Source: Pseudoalteromonas caenipelagi (GTDB lineage: Bacteria; Pseudomonadota; Gammaproteobacteria; Enterobacterales; Alteromonadaceae). From it: a stretch of 64,000 bases of DNA. The stretch spans positions 62,001-126,000 of the forward strand of contig NZ_JABBPG010000003.1 of the NCBI RefSeq assembly GCF_013140855.1. The letters run 5' to 3'. A program made the position numbers and the translations under genes. Positions 1 to 9,522 of the stretch are shown piece after piece (positions within the stretch are counted from its first letter, which is position 1; each line of letters starts with the position of its first letter). The notes beneath the pieces were generated by a model that ran no database searches, was not told where the DNA came from, and saw only the letters and a list, made by a program, of their open reading frames with translations.

Positions 1-1334
1 ATCCCAAGGAGCTTAGCTGCGTTGGTTTTATTACCATCTACTGAGTCAAGCGTTTTGTAGATCAGCTCTTTTTCTAATGCTTCGATGGTTGTGCCAACAG
101 CTATATCAGGTTTGTTAATTAGTTGGTCTTGAGCTTGAACAACCTGACAATCGGCTTGAGTTGTTGCACTGCTGCGTCTTGAAAAAGGTGAGTCAAGCGT
201 GTCAGGAAAGACCAAGCATTTATGTCGTAAATCGGCCATGATATATGCTCGGTGAATAGTATGCTTAAGCTCACGGATATTGCCAGGCCAGTCATGCTGT
301 ACAAGCCTATCCAAATCGGGCCTGCTCATAGTGATTTGAGTATCATGTTGCTGATTTAATTCATTGAGAAAATACTTGGCGAGTAATGGAATATCATCTT
401 TTCTTTCTCTAAGGGGCGCAATCGTGATGGGGAACACAGCCAGACGAAAATAAATATCTTCTCGCAATACTTTATTTTGAGCAATTTCTTCTACAGAGCG
501 GTTCGTCGCTGATACTACGCGACAGTTTACGGGGGTACTTTTTGTGCCGCCAACCTTTGTAACGGTTTGTGTCTCTAATACGCGCAATAAGTTTGGCTGC
601 ATATCAATGGGCATTTCTGTTAGTTCATCCAAAAACAGAGTGCCGTTTTTCGCTAATTCAAATACCCCTTGCTTTTGTGCGTTGGCACCGGTGAAAGCCC
701 CCTTTTCATGACCAAACAATTCACTGCCAATTAAATCTTTGGGGATTGCTCCACAGTTTACCGACACGCGGTCCCCTGTGTTGTTACTTGCATTGTGAAT
801 TGCCTGAGCGACCATTTCTTTACCAACGCCACTTTCTCCTAACAGCATTACGTTAGCATCGGTTCTGGCAACTCGTTCGATCATTAGATACATCTCTTTC
901 ATAGCTTCAGATTCGCCAATCAGACAGCCAAAATGGCGTGTGTAGTCTTTGCTGTCTCTTTTACCTTCAACCTTTGTTTTGTGAGATGTGGTAAACAGTA
1001 TTTTTTTTAAATCGTCAGCATCAATTGGCTTGGTTAAGTGGCCAACATTATCATTGCATAATTCAGCAATAGCATTTTTAACACTTGGGTGACCTGTGAC
1101 CATGGTTACAGATGAAGGAATATTTGCGCTTTGAATATAGTCCAGCAGGTGTAATCCGCTGCCGTCGGGGAGCATAAAATCTAACAAAATGTGATCGAAA
1201 GTCTGTGTCGATAGCCATTGCTGTGCCTCTTTAATCGATGCTGCACAATATACGTCACAGTCCAAGTACTCAATTATTCGACATGCAAGTTCAGAGAATT
1301 CCAAGTCATCATCAACCAATAATACGCTTTTCAC
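1..1334 (-). CDS. Sigma-54-dependent response regulator, NtrC family (partial, C-terminus outside window)
   Basis: A receiver-AAA-Fis transcription activator that would be phosphorylated by a histidine kinase and open sigma-54 promoters. The receiver has acidic residues D8-D10, phospho-acceptor D52 and a KP motif. The AAA+ domain has Walker A GESGVGKE, an intact sigma-54 contact loop GAFTGA at residues 212-217, and Walker B LFLDE. The last visible residues (DGNKTNAAKLLG) are the start of a Fis-type helix-turn-helix, so only about 20-30 residues are missing. The GTG start at 1334 is chosen because AAGGA lies nine bases upstream. The overlapping ATG at 1342 stops after two codons. No partner kinase is visible, so the regulon is unknown. 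Confidence 0.93.
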   Translation of the reverse strand, partial: MKSVLLVDDDLEFSELACRIIEYLDCDVYCAASIKEAQQWLSTQTFDHILLDFMLPDGSGLHLLDYIQSANIPSSVTMVTGHPSVKNAIAELCNDNVGHLTKPIDADDLKKILFTTSHKTKVEGKRDSKDYTRHFGCLIGESEAMKEMYLMIERVARTDANVMLLGESGVGKEMVAQAIHNASNNTGDRVSVNCGAIPKDLIGSELFGHEKGAFTGANAQKQGVFELAKNGTLFLDELTEMPIDMQPNLLRVLETQTVTKVGGTKSTPVNCRVVSATNRSVEEIAQNKVLREDIYFRLAVFPITIAPLRERKDDIPLLAKYFLNELNQQHDTQITMSRPDLDRLVQHDWPGNIRELKHTIHRAYIMADLRHKCLVFPDTLDSPFSRRSSATTQADCQVVQAQDQLINKPDIAVGTTIEALEKELIYKTLDSVDGNKTNAAKLLG

Positions 1335-1387
1335 TAGTTCATATCCTTTAATGCTTATTCGAGCATTCTATCTAATATTTAGAGTTT

Positions 1388-3025
1388 TTACATGTTGTTT
1401 GAGTTAGCCCAGATAATCGATAAACTTGCAGGCTGTACGCTTATCGTTAAATCGCATGCAGATTCAATTTCGCCATCTATTGAGTACTGAAACATTGAAT
1501 CGCAGCTAATTTGAACTGTTTTTGCTTGATAATGTTGTATTTTAAAATTTTTATTATCGGCCTGCTTGATACTGTTTGTTACAAGCTCCGCTAAACTGAG
1601 CATGCGTTCTGATGCATTATCGGTGTAGTCTAGTTGCGTTATATCAAGCAATCCATCTTGCCAGTCTGGTGCTCCACCACCTTGGGCAAGTAAGGTACTA
1701 AAAGGTGCTGCGTTGGCAACTGCCAAGCTACTGCATTGAACATCTTGTTTGGTCTGCCCGTCTAATGATAGTTTGATAACCATTTTGTGATTTTTTAGCA
1801 GTGCGTTAAAAAAGCCTTGGATATAAGCTAGTTGGCCCATGTTATTTTTTTGCTCTCGATTCGCATGATCAATCATGCGTTCTTCATATCCGATAGCAAC
1901 AACAAGTAAAGCCGTTTGCTCATTACATGTCATGGTATCCATGTTGACAGTTTGGTGGTTTAAGATGGCCTTACTTGCCTCGGTTATTGGGCTGATTTTA
2001 CTACTAAACCCCAAGAGAACATGTGCAAGGGCATTGGCTGTACCCATTGGTAATATACCAAGTGTGTGCGGTGTGTCTTTTATTGCAGATGCGACTTGAG
2101 TAACGGTTCCATCTCCACCACATGCCACAAATGTGCTCGTATCATCACAAGCGTTGACTAGTGAGGAGGTTAATTTGGTCATATCAGTGTCTTTTTCTGT
2201 AAAGTGAAAGTGTAATTGGTACTTTTTGGTCAGTTCACCAATGATTTCATTATCGTGCTGATACCATTTTCCTGAGCCTGAAACGGGGTTTATGATCAAT
2301 TGCAGCTCTTGAGGTGCATGCTCAATGAGTTGTTTACTAACAGATATGAGACTCTTAAGTTGTTTTTTATTTAGCCTTGCTGTGCCGCGAATGTTTTGAA
2401 CTTGTTGCATTACTTCTCGAACGGATAACTCAGGTTGAGAGACTAGTAAATATGCGCACAAGGTGAAAAACGAGCGGCCTCTACCCAGTGCGCAATGAAT
2501 AACCACTTTGTTTTGGAGCCGGTGTTGAGATTTTATCCAATTAATCGCGTGCACCAACTGCGCCTGATTTGGTGAGTAATGATCCAGAATTGGAATATTT
2601 AGATAATATAACCCTTCTTGTTCGGCAGACCAGTTTAGACCGTCAAATTCTGCGGTTACATCAACGATGGCATTTACACCTTCAGCCTCTAGCATCTCAA
2701 TATCTGTTGGAAATAATCTACAAGCTAAGAAGAGATTGGAAGAAATCTGCTGTATTGCTGGGACTTTGTCGTTGTGACGTGCAAAGGCGTTATATAGCTG
2801 AGCGCCAGCTAGATAGGGTAATAATAACAGTTTAATCCAAATAGGAATTGAACCAGTTTCAGACTTTCTGAATATTTTTGGGTAGTTGGTTACATAGGCA
2901 AGTAAAACGCAAAAGAAAGACATTGAGATCCATAAAGAAGGAATTAATAACCAACCTTCTCGACTAACCCAGACTAGTACGAACGACAAGAGCATAGCCG
3001 CGGCATAATATTTTATCATTTTCAT
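1388..3025 (-). CDS. Membrane dual-specificity phosphatase fused to diacylglycerol/lipid kinase
   Basis: A 545-residue two-enzyme protein. Residues 1 to about 80 hold hydrophobic membrane segments. Residues about 90-240 form a dual-specificity phosphatase domain with the catalytic loop HC(178)ALGRGR(184)S. Residues about 242-545 form a diacylglycerol-kinase/NAD-kinase-like catalytic domain with INPVSGSGK, the ATP-binding GGDGT at 303-307, and LPMGTANALA. It probably phosphorylates a membrane lipid such as diacylglycerol and removes phosphate from a lipid or protein at the inner membrane; the substrates are not evident. AGGAG lies 11 bases before the ATG. It is about 50 bases upstream of the response regulator on the same strand and may be co-transcribed with it. 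Confidence 0.88.
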   Translation of the reverse strand: MKMIKYYAAAMLLSFVLVWVSREGWLLIPSLWISMSFFCVLLAYVTNYPKIFRKSETGSIPIWIKLLLLPYLAGAQLYNAFARHNDKVPAIQQISSNLFLACRLFPTDIEMLEAEGVNAIVDVTAEFDGLNWSAEQEGLYYLNIPILDHYSPNQAQLVHAINWIKSQHRLQNKVVIHCALGRGRSFFTLCAYLLVSQPELSVREVMQQVQNIRGTARLNKKQLKSLISVSKQLIEHAPQELQLIINPVSGSGKWYQHDNEIIGELTKKYQLHFHFTEKDTDMTKLTSSLVNACDDTSTFVACGGDGTVTQVASAIKDTPHTLGILPMGTANALAHVLLGFSSKISPITEASKAILNHQTVNMDTMTCNEQTALLVVAIGYEERMIDHANREQKNNMGQLAYIQGFFNALLKNHKMVIKLSLDGQTKQDVQCSSLAVANAAPFSTLLAQGGGAPDWQDGLLDITQLDYTDNASERMLSLAELVTNSIKQADNKNFKIQHYQAKTVQISCDSMFQYSIDGEIESACDLTISVQPASLSIIWANSNNM

Positions 3026-3431
3026 TAAGTTAGAGCTCCTTGATTACTTAATATGAATAGCAAAATCTACGCCATACATCTTAATTTTAAGACTTTGATT
3101 TTAAAGTACTTATATTAAAGGCTGTGCTTGATGTGTCAAATTTACTTGAACAGTTGAACAAAATTGTAACTTTTACAGAGTAATAATTGTAAAAGGTACA
3201 AGCTAGCTCGGTATTCTTTTGTAATTTGGGGTACTGTAAGTTTTAAAATAGCACAAAAAGTTGTTGAGTTAGCTTGGTTGTGCCATGTTTAAAAAGGTTT
3301 TTTAAGTTTTTACTGTTTTAGAGGTTTGATATAACAAACAATTTTAAAGTTTTTATTCTAATTTCTGATCATGTATGAAATATTAACCTTTTGATTTGTA
3401 TTAGGAGTGTGCGTTCTGCACGAATAGCCAA
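3026..3431. other. Divergent intergenic region, AT-rich
   Basis: Gene-free spacer between the divergently read phosphatase/kinase gene and the chemoreceptor gene. It is strongly AT-rich with many T and A tracts. I see no open reading frame with a ribosome binding site. The only recognisable signal is the sigma-28-like promoter at 3345-3371. Confidence 0.7.
3345..3371 (+). promoter_or_regulatory. Candidate sigma-28 (FliA) promoter of the chemoreceptor gene
   Basis: TAAAGTTT (3345-3352) is a perfect match to the enterobacterial FliA -35 element. After exactly 11 bases comes TCTGATCA (3364-3371), matching 5 of 8 positions of GCCGATAA including the GAT core. It lies about 60 bases before the start codon of a methyl-accepting chemotaxis protein, a classic member of the FliA regulon. 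The match and spacing are seen; control by FliA is inferred. Confidence 0.55.
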
Positions 3432-5456
3432 ATGCTTAAACAACTTTCCATCAAGCAAAAGATAATATTGGGGTTTTCCAGTTTAGGGGCTCTGTTATTA
3501 ATCTCAAGCGGACTAGCTTATACCGCCCTTAAGCAGATACATCATGCCAATATGGAGGTTAAAAGTGTTGCGTTGCCAATTTTGAAAACGGCGAATGCGC
3601 TACAGCTTCAACAAAGTACATTAAGTAAATTGGTTTCAAAAGCATTTAGCGAAAATGATCAAGCAAACCTCAAAAGTATCGCCTCGCGTTTTGCAAAAGG
3701 ACAACATCACTATCAGCAGAAATTATCTGAGCTGCATGACGTAACCGTAAATAAGCCGCAGTTTTCTGCTTTGTTGAACAACATTGTGTCGGTGAGCAAA
3801 GAAATAGATCAACAAGCAAAGTTATTACTATCAGCAAAACAAGAAATTTTTGAAGCGCGTCTTTCCATCAAAAGCGATATGCAAAAGTTTGAGCAGTATC
3901 GTGCTGTTGCCAGCGATGCAATGTTAAACCTTGAACTGGTAGAAACTGACAATACACGCCAACGTGCAGAGGTTGCAGGAACTGGCATACGCATCGATGA
4001 CATGATGTATACCTTGAGTGACAACGTGAAAGTGATAAACCAGCTAGAAGCGGCTAGCTGGCAATCCCAACAAGAGGATGTGCGTTTTTTACTCGGTAAT
4101 GTTCAAGATAATTTTGAGTTTTTAAAACGCCAGTCTCAAGGATTAGATGTCAGTGAACTATTAAATGAGTTTAGTGAGCAGTTAACTAAAATGACTGTGT
4201 TGCTAGATGCGCCAGGCTCGCTATATCAAAGTGTCGAACAAAAGTTAACTGCTATTGCGCAAGCGGATATGGCATATAAACAAGCAGAACTCTCCACTGA
4301 TAAAGTGCAAGATACACTACAGAAATTGCAAATGGTGTCAGATGAGCAGTTTAGATTTTATGAAAGTATTGCAGAGCAAAAAATACAACAAGCACAGCAT
4401 ACCGCGCTGATAATGGCACTGGTATTTATCGTTTTGGCTGTTTTTATTGCCATATCAACCAGTCGAGCGATGTTAGGTCCGTTGGCTGCGGTGAATAAAA
4501 TGTTAGGTTATTTAGCGCAAGGAGACTTTTCTCGTGCGATGAAAAAACGCAGTGATGATGAATTTGGCATGCTGATCGATAACATTAATCGCGTAAAGGA
4601 CAGTTTAAGAGTACTACTAGAGGATATAAACACCAAAGTACATGAGCTTGAGCAAATGTCCGAGTCAACGCAGCAGCGCAGTCAAACGTTGGCGCAGAAC
4701 TCACAGCAACAATTAACGCGCATTGATAGTGCTGCGAATTTAGCATCTGAAATTGCTAACAGTGCGCAACAAGTCAGTGCAGAGTCAGCAACAACCCTGA
4801 ACAGTATTCAACAAGCACAAGAGCAAAGTTTAAGTGTTAACCAAATCGCAAATGATAATAAACAACACATGTTGTCGCTCAATACTAAGATGGCTAACGC
4901 TGTAGATGTGATGGATAAATTAACCCTTCACAGCGAAAGTATTGAATCGATTTTAGACACCATCGTCTCTATCGCTGAGCAAACTAATTTATTGGCATTG
5001 AATGCGGCCATAGAAGCAGCTCGAGCAGGAGAGCAGGGGCGTGGCTTTGCGGTGGTCGCAGATGAAGTGAGAACCTTGGCTGCTCGAACTCAGTCTTCGA
5101 CCAATGAAATTAGTACCATGATTGAGTCGCTGCAGCAGGACACGAAGCTTGCCAATAACGCCATTGTTGATGGTCAAAGTACAAGTCAAGCATGTGCTCA
5201 AAGAAGTGAGTCTTTATCTGAGGCAATTGCACAAATTGAGCAAGTGTTGATACAAGTTCATGGCTTGAGCGCACGTGCCAGTGATGTAGCGAGTGAGCAA
5301 GTATCTTATTGCAATAAAATAGAAGGTGTTATGGCCAATGCGCAGCAAACAGCCAAAGATAATGCCAATGAAATGCAGCATATGGCCCAAGCCAGTGAGT
5401 CTTTAAGCCGATTTGCTAATTCATTAACTGAGTTAGTGAGTCGCTTTAAGCTATAA
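3432..5456 (+). CDS. Methyl-accepting chemotaxis protein
   Basis: A 674-residue transmembrane chemoreceptor that signals through CheA/CheW to the flagellar motor or a pilus chemosensory system. The N-terminal membrane segment is at about 10-30, a long helical periplasmic sensor at about 31-325, and the second membrane segment at about 326-348. A HAMP linker follows to about 400, then a cytoplasmic coiled-coil signalling domain. The highly conserved hairpin tip [19 protein letters not shown] is intact, followed by [15 protein letters not shown]. The start codon has only a weak ribosome site; an AGGAG sits about 25 bases further up. The 3' end overlaps the convergent alcohol dehydrogenase gene by 11 bases. 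The ligand cannot be told from sequence. Confidence 0.95.
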   Translation: MLKQLSIKQKIILGFSSLGALLLISSGLAYTALKQIHHANMEVKSVALPILKTANALQLQQSTLSKLVSKAFSENDQANLKSIASRFAKGQHHYQQKLSELHDVTVNKPQFSALLNNIVSVSKEIDQQAKLLLSAKQEIFEARLSIKSDMQKFEQYRAVASDAMLNLELVETDNTRQRAEVAGTGIRIDDMMYTLSDNVKVINQLEAASWQSQQEDVRFLLGNVQDNFEFLKRQSQGLDVSELLNEFSEQLTKMTVLLDAPGSLYQSVEQKLTAIAQADMAYKQAELSTDKVQDTLQKLQMVSDEQFRFYESIAEQKIQQAQHTALIMALVFIVLAVFIAISTSRAMLGPLAAVNKMLGYLAQGDFSRAMKKRSDDEFGMLIDNINRVKDSLRVLLEDINTKVHELEQMSESTQQRSQTLAQNSQQQLTRIDSAANLASEIANSAQQVSAESATTLNSIQQAQEQSLSVNQIANDNKQHMLSLNTKMANAVDVMDKLTLHSESIESILDTIVSIAEQTNLLALNAAIEAARAGEQGRGFAVVADEVRTLAARTQSSTNEISTMIESLQQDTKLANNAIVDGQSTSQACAQRSESLSEAIAQIEQVLIQVHGLSARASDVASEQVSYCNKIEGVMANAQQTAKDNANEMQHMAQASESLSRFANSLTELVSRFKL

Positions 5457-6648
5457 CGCTGACGGAATGTAGAATATTACGGCACTCATTGAAGTTCATG
5501 AAGTAGGGGACAGGATAATCTGGGTGGGCTTCTTTTAAAGCCTCCTTGGCTAGCGTATCAATATCTTCATGACGCAGTTCGCTAAAGTGAGTTTGGATAT
5601 TCATGTTCTCAAGAAGCAGCTCAATATGTGCCAATAAGTCTTGTGCTTGGCGAGCGGTCGGATAGTCCAAAGAGGTGAGCCGACACTCTCTCGCTATCAT
5701 AGCAAGCGTTTTGTTAACTCTTTGTCCATACCAGCGTAATACTGGCAATAATAAAACGGCGTTCGATAATCCATGGGCCGTACCATAATTGGCACTTAGT
5801 TGGTGTGAAATAGCATGTACATAACCAACCGAAGTTCGAGTAAATGCTTGTCCAGCATAAAATGATGCCAGCAACAACTGCTCTCTAGCATGCACATCAT
5901 CGCCATTTTCATAGGCTTTGGGGAGATAAGTAAAAATAATATCACAGGCTTCGAGTGCACGCTGTCTGCTAAAGGCTAGGGTGTTGACGCTTAAGAGTGC
6001 TTCAATAGCGTGAGTTAAAGCATCTATGGCTGTGGTTGCGGTGAGATGGGGCGGTAGGCTGACAGTTAGCTCAGGTATTAGCACCGCGTGTTGTGGCACC
6101 AAAGAAAAGTCGGTTGCCGCATATTTTAATTGTGCTTGGGGGTCATTAACAACCGCCGCTACCGTGGTTTCTGCGCCAGTGCCAGCTGTGGTTGGAATCG
6201 CAATGTTAGGAGGAAGCCGCTTTAATACTTTAAAAAGGCCTTTAAAATCTGAGACTGCTTTGTTTGGCCTGACAACTTTTGCACCGATGAGTTTAGCACA
6301 ATCTATAACCGAGCCACCGCCAATGGCGACGATCCCGCTACAGTTATTTTGCTGATAACAAATAAAGCCTTGTTCTACGTTACTAATACTTGGGTTGGGA
6401 TGAACGAAATCAAATACAACAGAGTTAAAACCTAATTTTTGAATGAGTGCAAGTTGAGCATTGATTATGGGCAGCTTATGAAGCGTTTTATCTGTAACGA
6501 TAAGTAGGTTGCTACTTTTATTTAGATGCAGTGCATTAATCGCGTCGGCAAGCGCATTGTGACCACGATGTAGCTGCGGATTGGGCACACCGACAAAAAC
6601 AACAATACATTTCAAAATAAAGTGATAGCAACGGTAAAGTAGTGCCAT
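5446..6648 (-). CDS. Iron-containing alcohol dehydrogenase
   Basis: A cytoplasmic NAD(P)-dependent group III alcohol dehydrogenase of about 400 residues, the usual family length. Visible motifs are the nucleotide-binding [10 protein letters not shown], the [10 protein letters not shown] loop, and the metal-ligand region: Asp and His in [11 protein letters not shown], and two His in [11 protein letters not shown] and TAHGLSNAV. These match the Asp/His/His/His iron set known from FucO. ATG at 6648 is preferred; an in-frame TTG at 6660 is the alternative. The substrate is unknown. No pathway neighbours are present, so a role in aldehyde or alcohol turnover is all that can be said. Confidence 0.9.
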   Translation of the reverse strand: MALLYRCYHFILKCIVVFVGVPNPQLHRGHNALADAINALHLNKSSNLLIVTDKTLHKLPIINAQLALIQKLGFNSVVFDFVHPNPSISNVEQGFICYQQNNCSGIVAIGGGSVIDCAKLIGAKVVRPNKAVSDFKGLFKVLKRLPPNIAIPTTAGTGAETTVAAVVNDPQAQLKYAATDFSLVPQHAVLIPELTVSLPPHLTATTAIDALTHAIEALLSVNTLAFSRQRALEACDIIFTYLPKAYENGDDVHAREQLLLASFYAGQAFTRTSVGYVHAISHQLSANYGTAHGLSNAVLLLPVLRWYGQRVNKTLAMIARECRLTSLDYPTARQAQDLLAHIELLLENMNIQTHFSELRHEDIDTLAKEALKEAHPDYPVPYFMNFNECRNILHSVSVIA

Positions 6649-6734
6649 GTTTATACTCAATTTTTCTTCTAGAACAAAAATGTAGCATAAAGTAATTTAT
6701 TCATCTAATGTCGTTTGTAATTATTGGCAGATAT

Positions 6735-6762
6735 AACAAAGCCGCTATAAAGCGGCTTTGTT
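6735..6762 (-). terminator. Terminator of deaD
   Basis: Perfect 12-bp stem (6735-6746 with 6751-6762) around a four-base loop, directly after the deaD stop codon. It is short on a U tract on either strand but is the only strong hairpin in the spacer. Confidence 0.7.
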
Positions 6763-6773
6763 GAGACTAGCTG

Positions 6774-8606
6774 TTAGGCTGTAAAGCTAACTGGGCGTCG
6801 TTCCTTACGCTCACCGTCGCGGCGAGGAGGACGTTTACCGTCGTTGCGTGGATCTTTGAAGCTACGCTTCTTATCACCACGAGGCTCTGAACTACCAGCT
6901 TGATCAGCTGGGTGCGAGCTCTTAGTTAGCTTCATAGGACGCTTACAGATAAATACGTTTTGGAAGTGTGATACTACATCCGCAGGCATATTTTGTGGTA
7001 GCTGTACCGTACTGTGCTCATTGAACAGACGGATGTCACCAATAAACTTGCTAGAAATATCAGCTTCGTTCGCAATAGCACCAACAATATTCTTAACTTG
7101 AACACCGTGATCACGACCCACTTCGATACGATAGGTATCCATAGGACCTTGAGAGCTGTTACGTGGACCTCTGTCTGCGCCACGGTCTGATGAACGTTCT
7201 GCACGTTCGCGACCTTTACGCTCACCACGAGCACGACCTTCACGAGAACCATCACGACGGTCATCTCGTTCACGACGCTCGCGTTGGAACTTGATTTCTT
7301 CGACCTTAAGTGGTGATTGTTGCTGAGCTAAACAAAGTAAAGCACCCGCTAAGTCTTCAGCACTTAACTCAAGCTTTGCAGCTAAATCTTTTGCTACATC
7401 ATTAAAGAATGTGATGTCTTTGTGCTCAAGAGCAGTAGAAAGCTTAGTTTGCAGGCTTGCGATACGCTTTGCTTCAACCACTTTAGCAGAAGGAAGCTCA
7501 ACTTCAGCGATTTCCGAATTAGTGTGACGCATGATATTGCGTAGCAAATAACGTTCGTTGTGTTTTACGAACAAGATTGCTTTACCGCTGCGACCTGCAC
7601 GACCTGTACGGCCGATACGGTGAACGTATGCTTCGCTGTCTTGCGGAATATCGTAGTTGATTACTAAACTTAAACGGTCAACGTCTAGACCACGTGCAGC
7701 AACGTCTGTTGCGATTACGATGTCTAACAGACCATTTTTCAAACGCTCTACAGTGCGCTCACGTGCTTGCTGGTTCATATCACCATTTAGTGGAGCAGCT
7801 GAAAAGCCTTCATGCTCAAGTAACTCAGCAAGTTGCACAGTGTCGTTACGTGTACGAACGAACACAATGGCACCATCGTATTCTTCAGCTTCTAAGAAGC
7901 GTACAATAGCCTTATTCTTGTGAACACTAGCTCGCCAAAACACCTGTTCTACAGTAGAAACCGTAGAATTACGTGCAGAGATATGAACTTGCTGTGGATT
8001 ATCTAAGTACTTTGCACAAATAGATTGGATCTGCTTTGGCATTGTTGCAGAGAATAAACAAGTTTGCTTATTCTTTGGGGTTTTTTCCATGATGCTTTCA
8101 ACATCATCGATGAATCCCATGCGTAGCATTTCATCTGCTTCATCTAGCACAAGTGCACGTAAGTCAGATAAATCTATTGTTTTACGGTTGATATGGTCAA
8201 TTAAGCGGCCCGGAGTAGCAACAATAATTTGTGCACCGCGGCGCAATGCGCTCAACTGAATGCCATAGCTCTGTCCACCATAAAGCGCTAGTACTTCAAC
8301 GCCTTTAGTATACTTAGCATATTGTTCAAATGCTTCTGCCACCTGGATGGCAAGTTCTCGAGTTGGTGTTAACACCAAAATTTGTGGCTGCTTAGTAGCC
8401 GGGTCAATATTGTTCAATAGTGGTAAAGCAAATGCTGCTGTTTTACCTGTACCCGTCTGCGCTAGTCCCAGTACGTCCTTTCTTTCTAGCAATAACGGTA
8501 TACATTGAGCTTGGATCTCAGATGGTGTCTTGTATCCTTGCTCTTCGACTGCTTTTAAAATTGCAGGAGAAAGATCTAAAGATTTAAACGTGACTGGTTC
8601 TGACAT
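6774..8606 (-). CDS. deaD: DEAD-box ATP-dependent RNA helicase DeaD/CsdA
   Basis: Cold-shock RNA helicase that unwinds RNA in 50S ribosome assembly and mRNA decay. The 610-residue protein has the Q motif region, Walker A AQTGTGKT, the DEAD box in LVLDEADEML, SAT in LFSATMP, and HRIGRTGRAG of motif VI. After the helicase core comes a basic linker rich in Arg, Glu and Asp at about 430-480. A DbpA-type RNA-binding domain (about 485-560, from YRIEVGRDHG onward) and a charged tail follow. This order matches E. coli DeaD (about 630 residues). The start is supported by GAGG seven bases upstream, but that site lies inside a hairpin (8611-8636), suggesting translational control. Confidence 0.96.
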   Translation of the reverse strand: MSEPVTFKSLDLSPAILKAVEEQGYKTPSEIQAQCIPLLLERKDVLGLAQTGTGKTAAFALPLLNNIDPATKQPQILVLTPTRELAIQVAEAFEQYAKYTKGVEVLALYGGQSYGIQLSALRRGAQIIVATPGRLIDHINRKTIDLSDLRALVLDEADEMLRMGFIDDVESIMEKTPKNKQTCLFSATMPKQIQSICAKYLDNPQQVHISARNSTVSTVEQVFWRASVHKNKAIVRFLEAEEYDGAIVFVRTRNDTVQLAELLEHEGFSAAPLNGDMNQQARERTVERLKNGLLDIVIATDVAARGLDVDRLSLVINYDIPQDSEAYVHRIGRTGRAGRSGKAILFVKHNERYLLRNIMRHTNSEIAEVELPSAKVVEAKRIASLQTKLSTALEHKDITFFNDVAKDLAAKLELSAEDLAGALLCLAQQQSPLKVEEIKFQRERRERDDRRDGSREGRARGERKGRERAERSSDRGADRGPRNSSQGPMDTYRIEVGRDHGVQVKNIVGAIANEADISSKFIGDIRLFNEHSTVQLPQNMPADVVSHFQNVFICKRPMKLTKSSHPADQAGSSEPRGDKKRSFKDPRNDGKRPPRRDGERKERRPVSFTA

Positions 8607-8610
8607 TAAT

Positions 8611-8636
8611 GCGCCTCAACGAATTTAAAGAGGCGC
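8611..8636 (-). promoter_or_regulatory. Hairpin sequestering the deaD ribosome binding site
   Basis: Read on the minus strand, GCGCCTC (8636-8630) pairs perfectly with GAGGCGC (8617-8611) across a 12-base loop. The GAGG of the second arm is the Shine-Dalgarno of deaD, with only ATTA between the arm and the ATG. A TATACA box (8646-8641) lies just upstream, so the transcript could begin with this stem. The pairing is seen; control by temperature or by the helicase itself is inferred. Confidence 0.5.
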
Positions 8637-8792
8637 GCATTGTATAGGAAAAGCGAATCAAATGCTTGTACTAATTAGAACTAATTTATATGTGGTTGAA
8701 GTTGTGTGTTTTTTAATCAAACCCAGAATGGGTAATTAACATCACATTTACCAAGTCAGTGCTAACTAACATATTTTGCACATTAATCGCTT

Positions 8793-9056
8793 TTAGCTAT
8801 AAAGGCCTAAATTTTCTTTTGCATAGGCTTCAAATTCTGTAAATCCACCAATATGGTTTTCGTCGAGAAATATTTGTGGCACCGTTGGGCAAGGTTTGCC
8901 TGCGGACTTTTCCAAGTCGCCTTTGCTTATCCCTTCTTTGATAATATCAACGTAGCGGTAGTTAAAGTCATCACGTTGACTTGCTAAGCGCTCTGCAACT
9001 TCTTTTGCACGCACACAGTAGGGGCACCCCTCACGACCAAAAATGACTGTAAACAT
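8793..9056 (-). CDS. grxA: Glutaredoxin 1
   Basis: Small cytoplasmic thiol-disulphide oxidoreductase reduced by glutathione, serving ribonucleotide reductase and other targets. The 87-residue protein has the redox motif CPYC in FGREGCPYCVRAKE, the cis-Pro region TVPQIF, and IGGFTEF near the C-terminus, all as in E. coli GrxA (85 residues). The ATG at 9056 is chosen because AGAGGA lies seven bases upstream and the homologous N-terminus starts here; an upstream in-frame start at 9128 would add 24 unrelated residues. It is followed by a weak hairpin at 8721-8733. Confidence 0.95.
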   Translation of the reverse strand: MFTVIFGREGCPYCVRAKEVAERLASQRDDFNYRYVDIIKEGISKGDLEKSAGKPCPTVPQIFLDENHIGGFTEFEAYAKENLGLYS

Positions 9057-9157
9057 AAAAAATCCTCTTCTCACTAGTTGGTTAGTTAAAACCAGTGTAG
9101 AGGATTTTTTTCGAAGTAAAAGAGACAAAAAGCAATCAACGCAATCGGAATTTCCGA

Positions 9158-9436
9158 TTATGTTCTGTAAACCGTTTTAATTAGGTGATAGCCAAATTTT
9201 GTTTTTACAGGGCCATGTACTTCAAATAAAGGTTTTTTAAAAACCACTTCATCAAATGCTTTGACCATGTCGCCTTTATTGAACTCACCTAAATCACCAC
9301 CACGTTTTTTTGACGGGCAAATTGAGTATTGTTTAGCTAGCTTATTAAAGTCACCACCTTTGGCAAGTTTTGCTTTGATGTCTAAACACTCTTTTTCGGT
9401 TTTAACCAAAATATGGTATGCACATGCTTTTGGCAT
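9158..9436 (-). CDS. ppiC: Peptidyl-prolyl cis-trans isomerase, parvulin type
   Basis: A 92-residue single-domain cytoplasmic parvulin, essentially the length of E. coli PpiC (93). The parvulin signature is present: HILVKTE at the start, then [20 protein letters not shown] and the closing FGYHLIK. It catalyses proline isomerisation in protein folding. It sits upstream of grxA on the same strand with a spacer of about 100 bases, so each may have its own promoter. Confidence 0.95.
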   Translation of the reverse strand: MPKACAYHILVKTEKECLDIKAKLAKGGDFNKLAKQYSICPSKKRGGDLGEFNKGDMVKAFDEVVFKKPLFEVHGPVKTKFGYHLIKTVYRT

Positions 9437-9522
9437 GGTTGCTCCTAAAAATAATCACTCAGGCAAGATCATGAAGGGCTTGGTTTTAAAAAACAAGCCC
9501 TGATAGGGGAGAAATTAACAGT

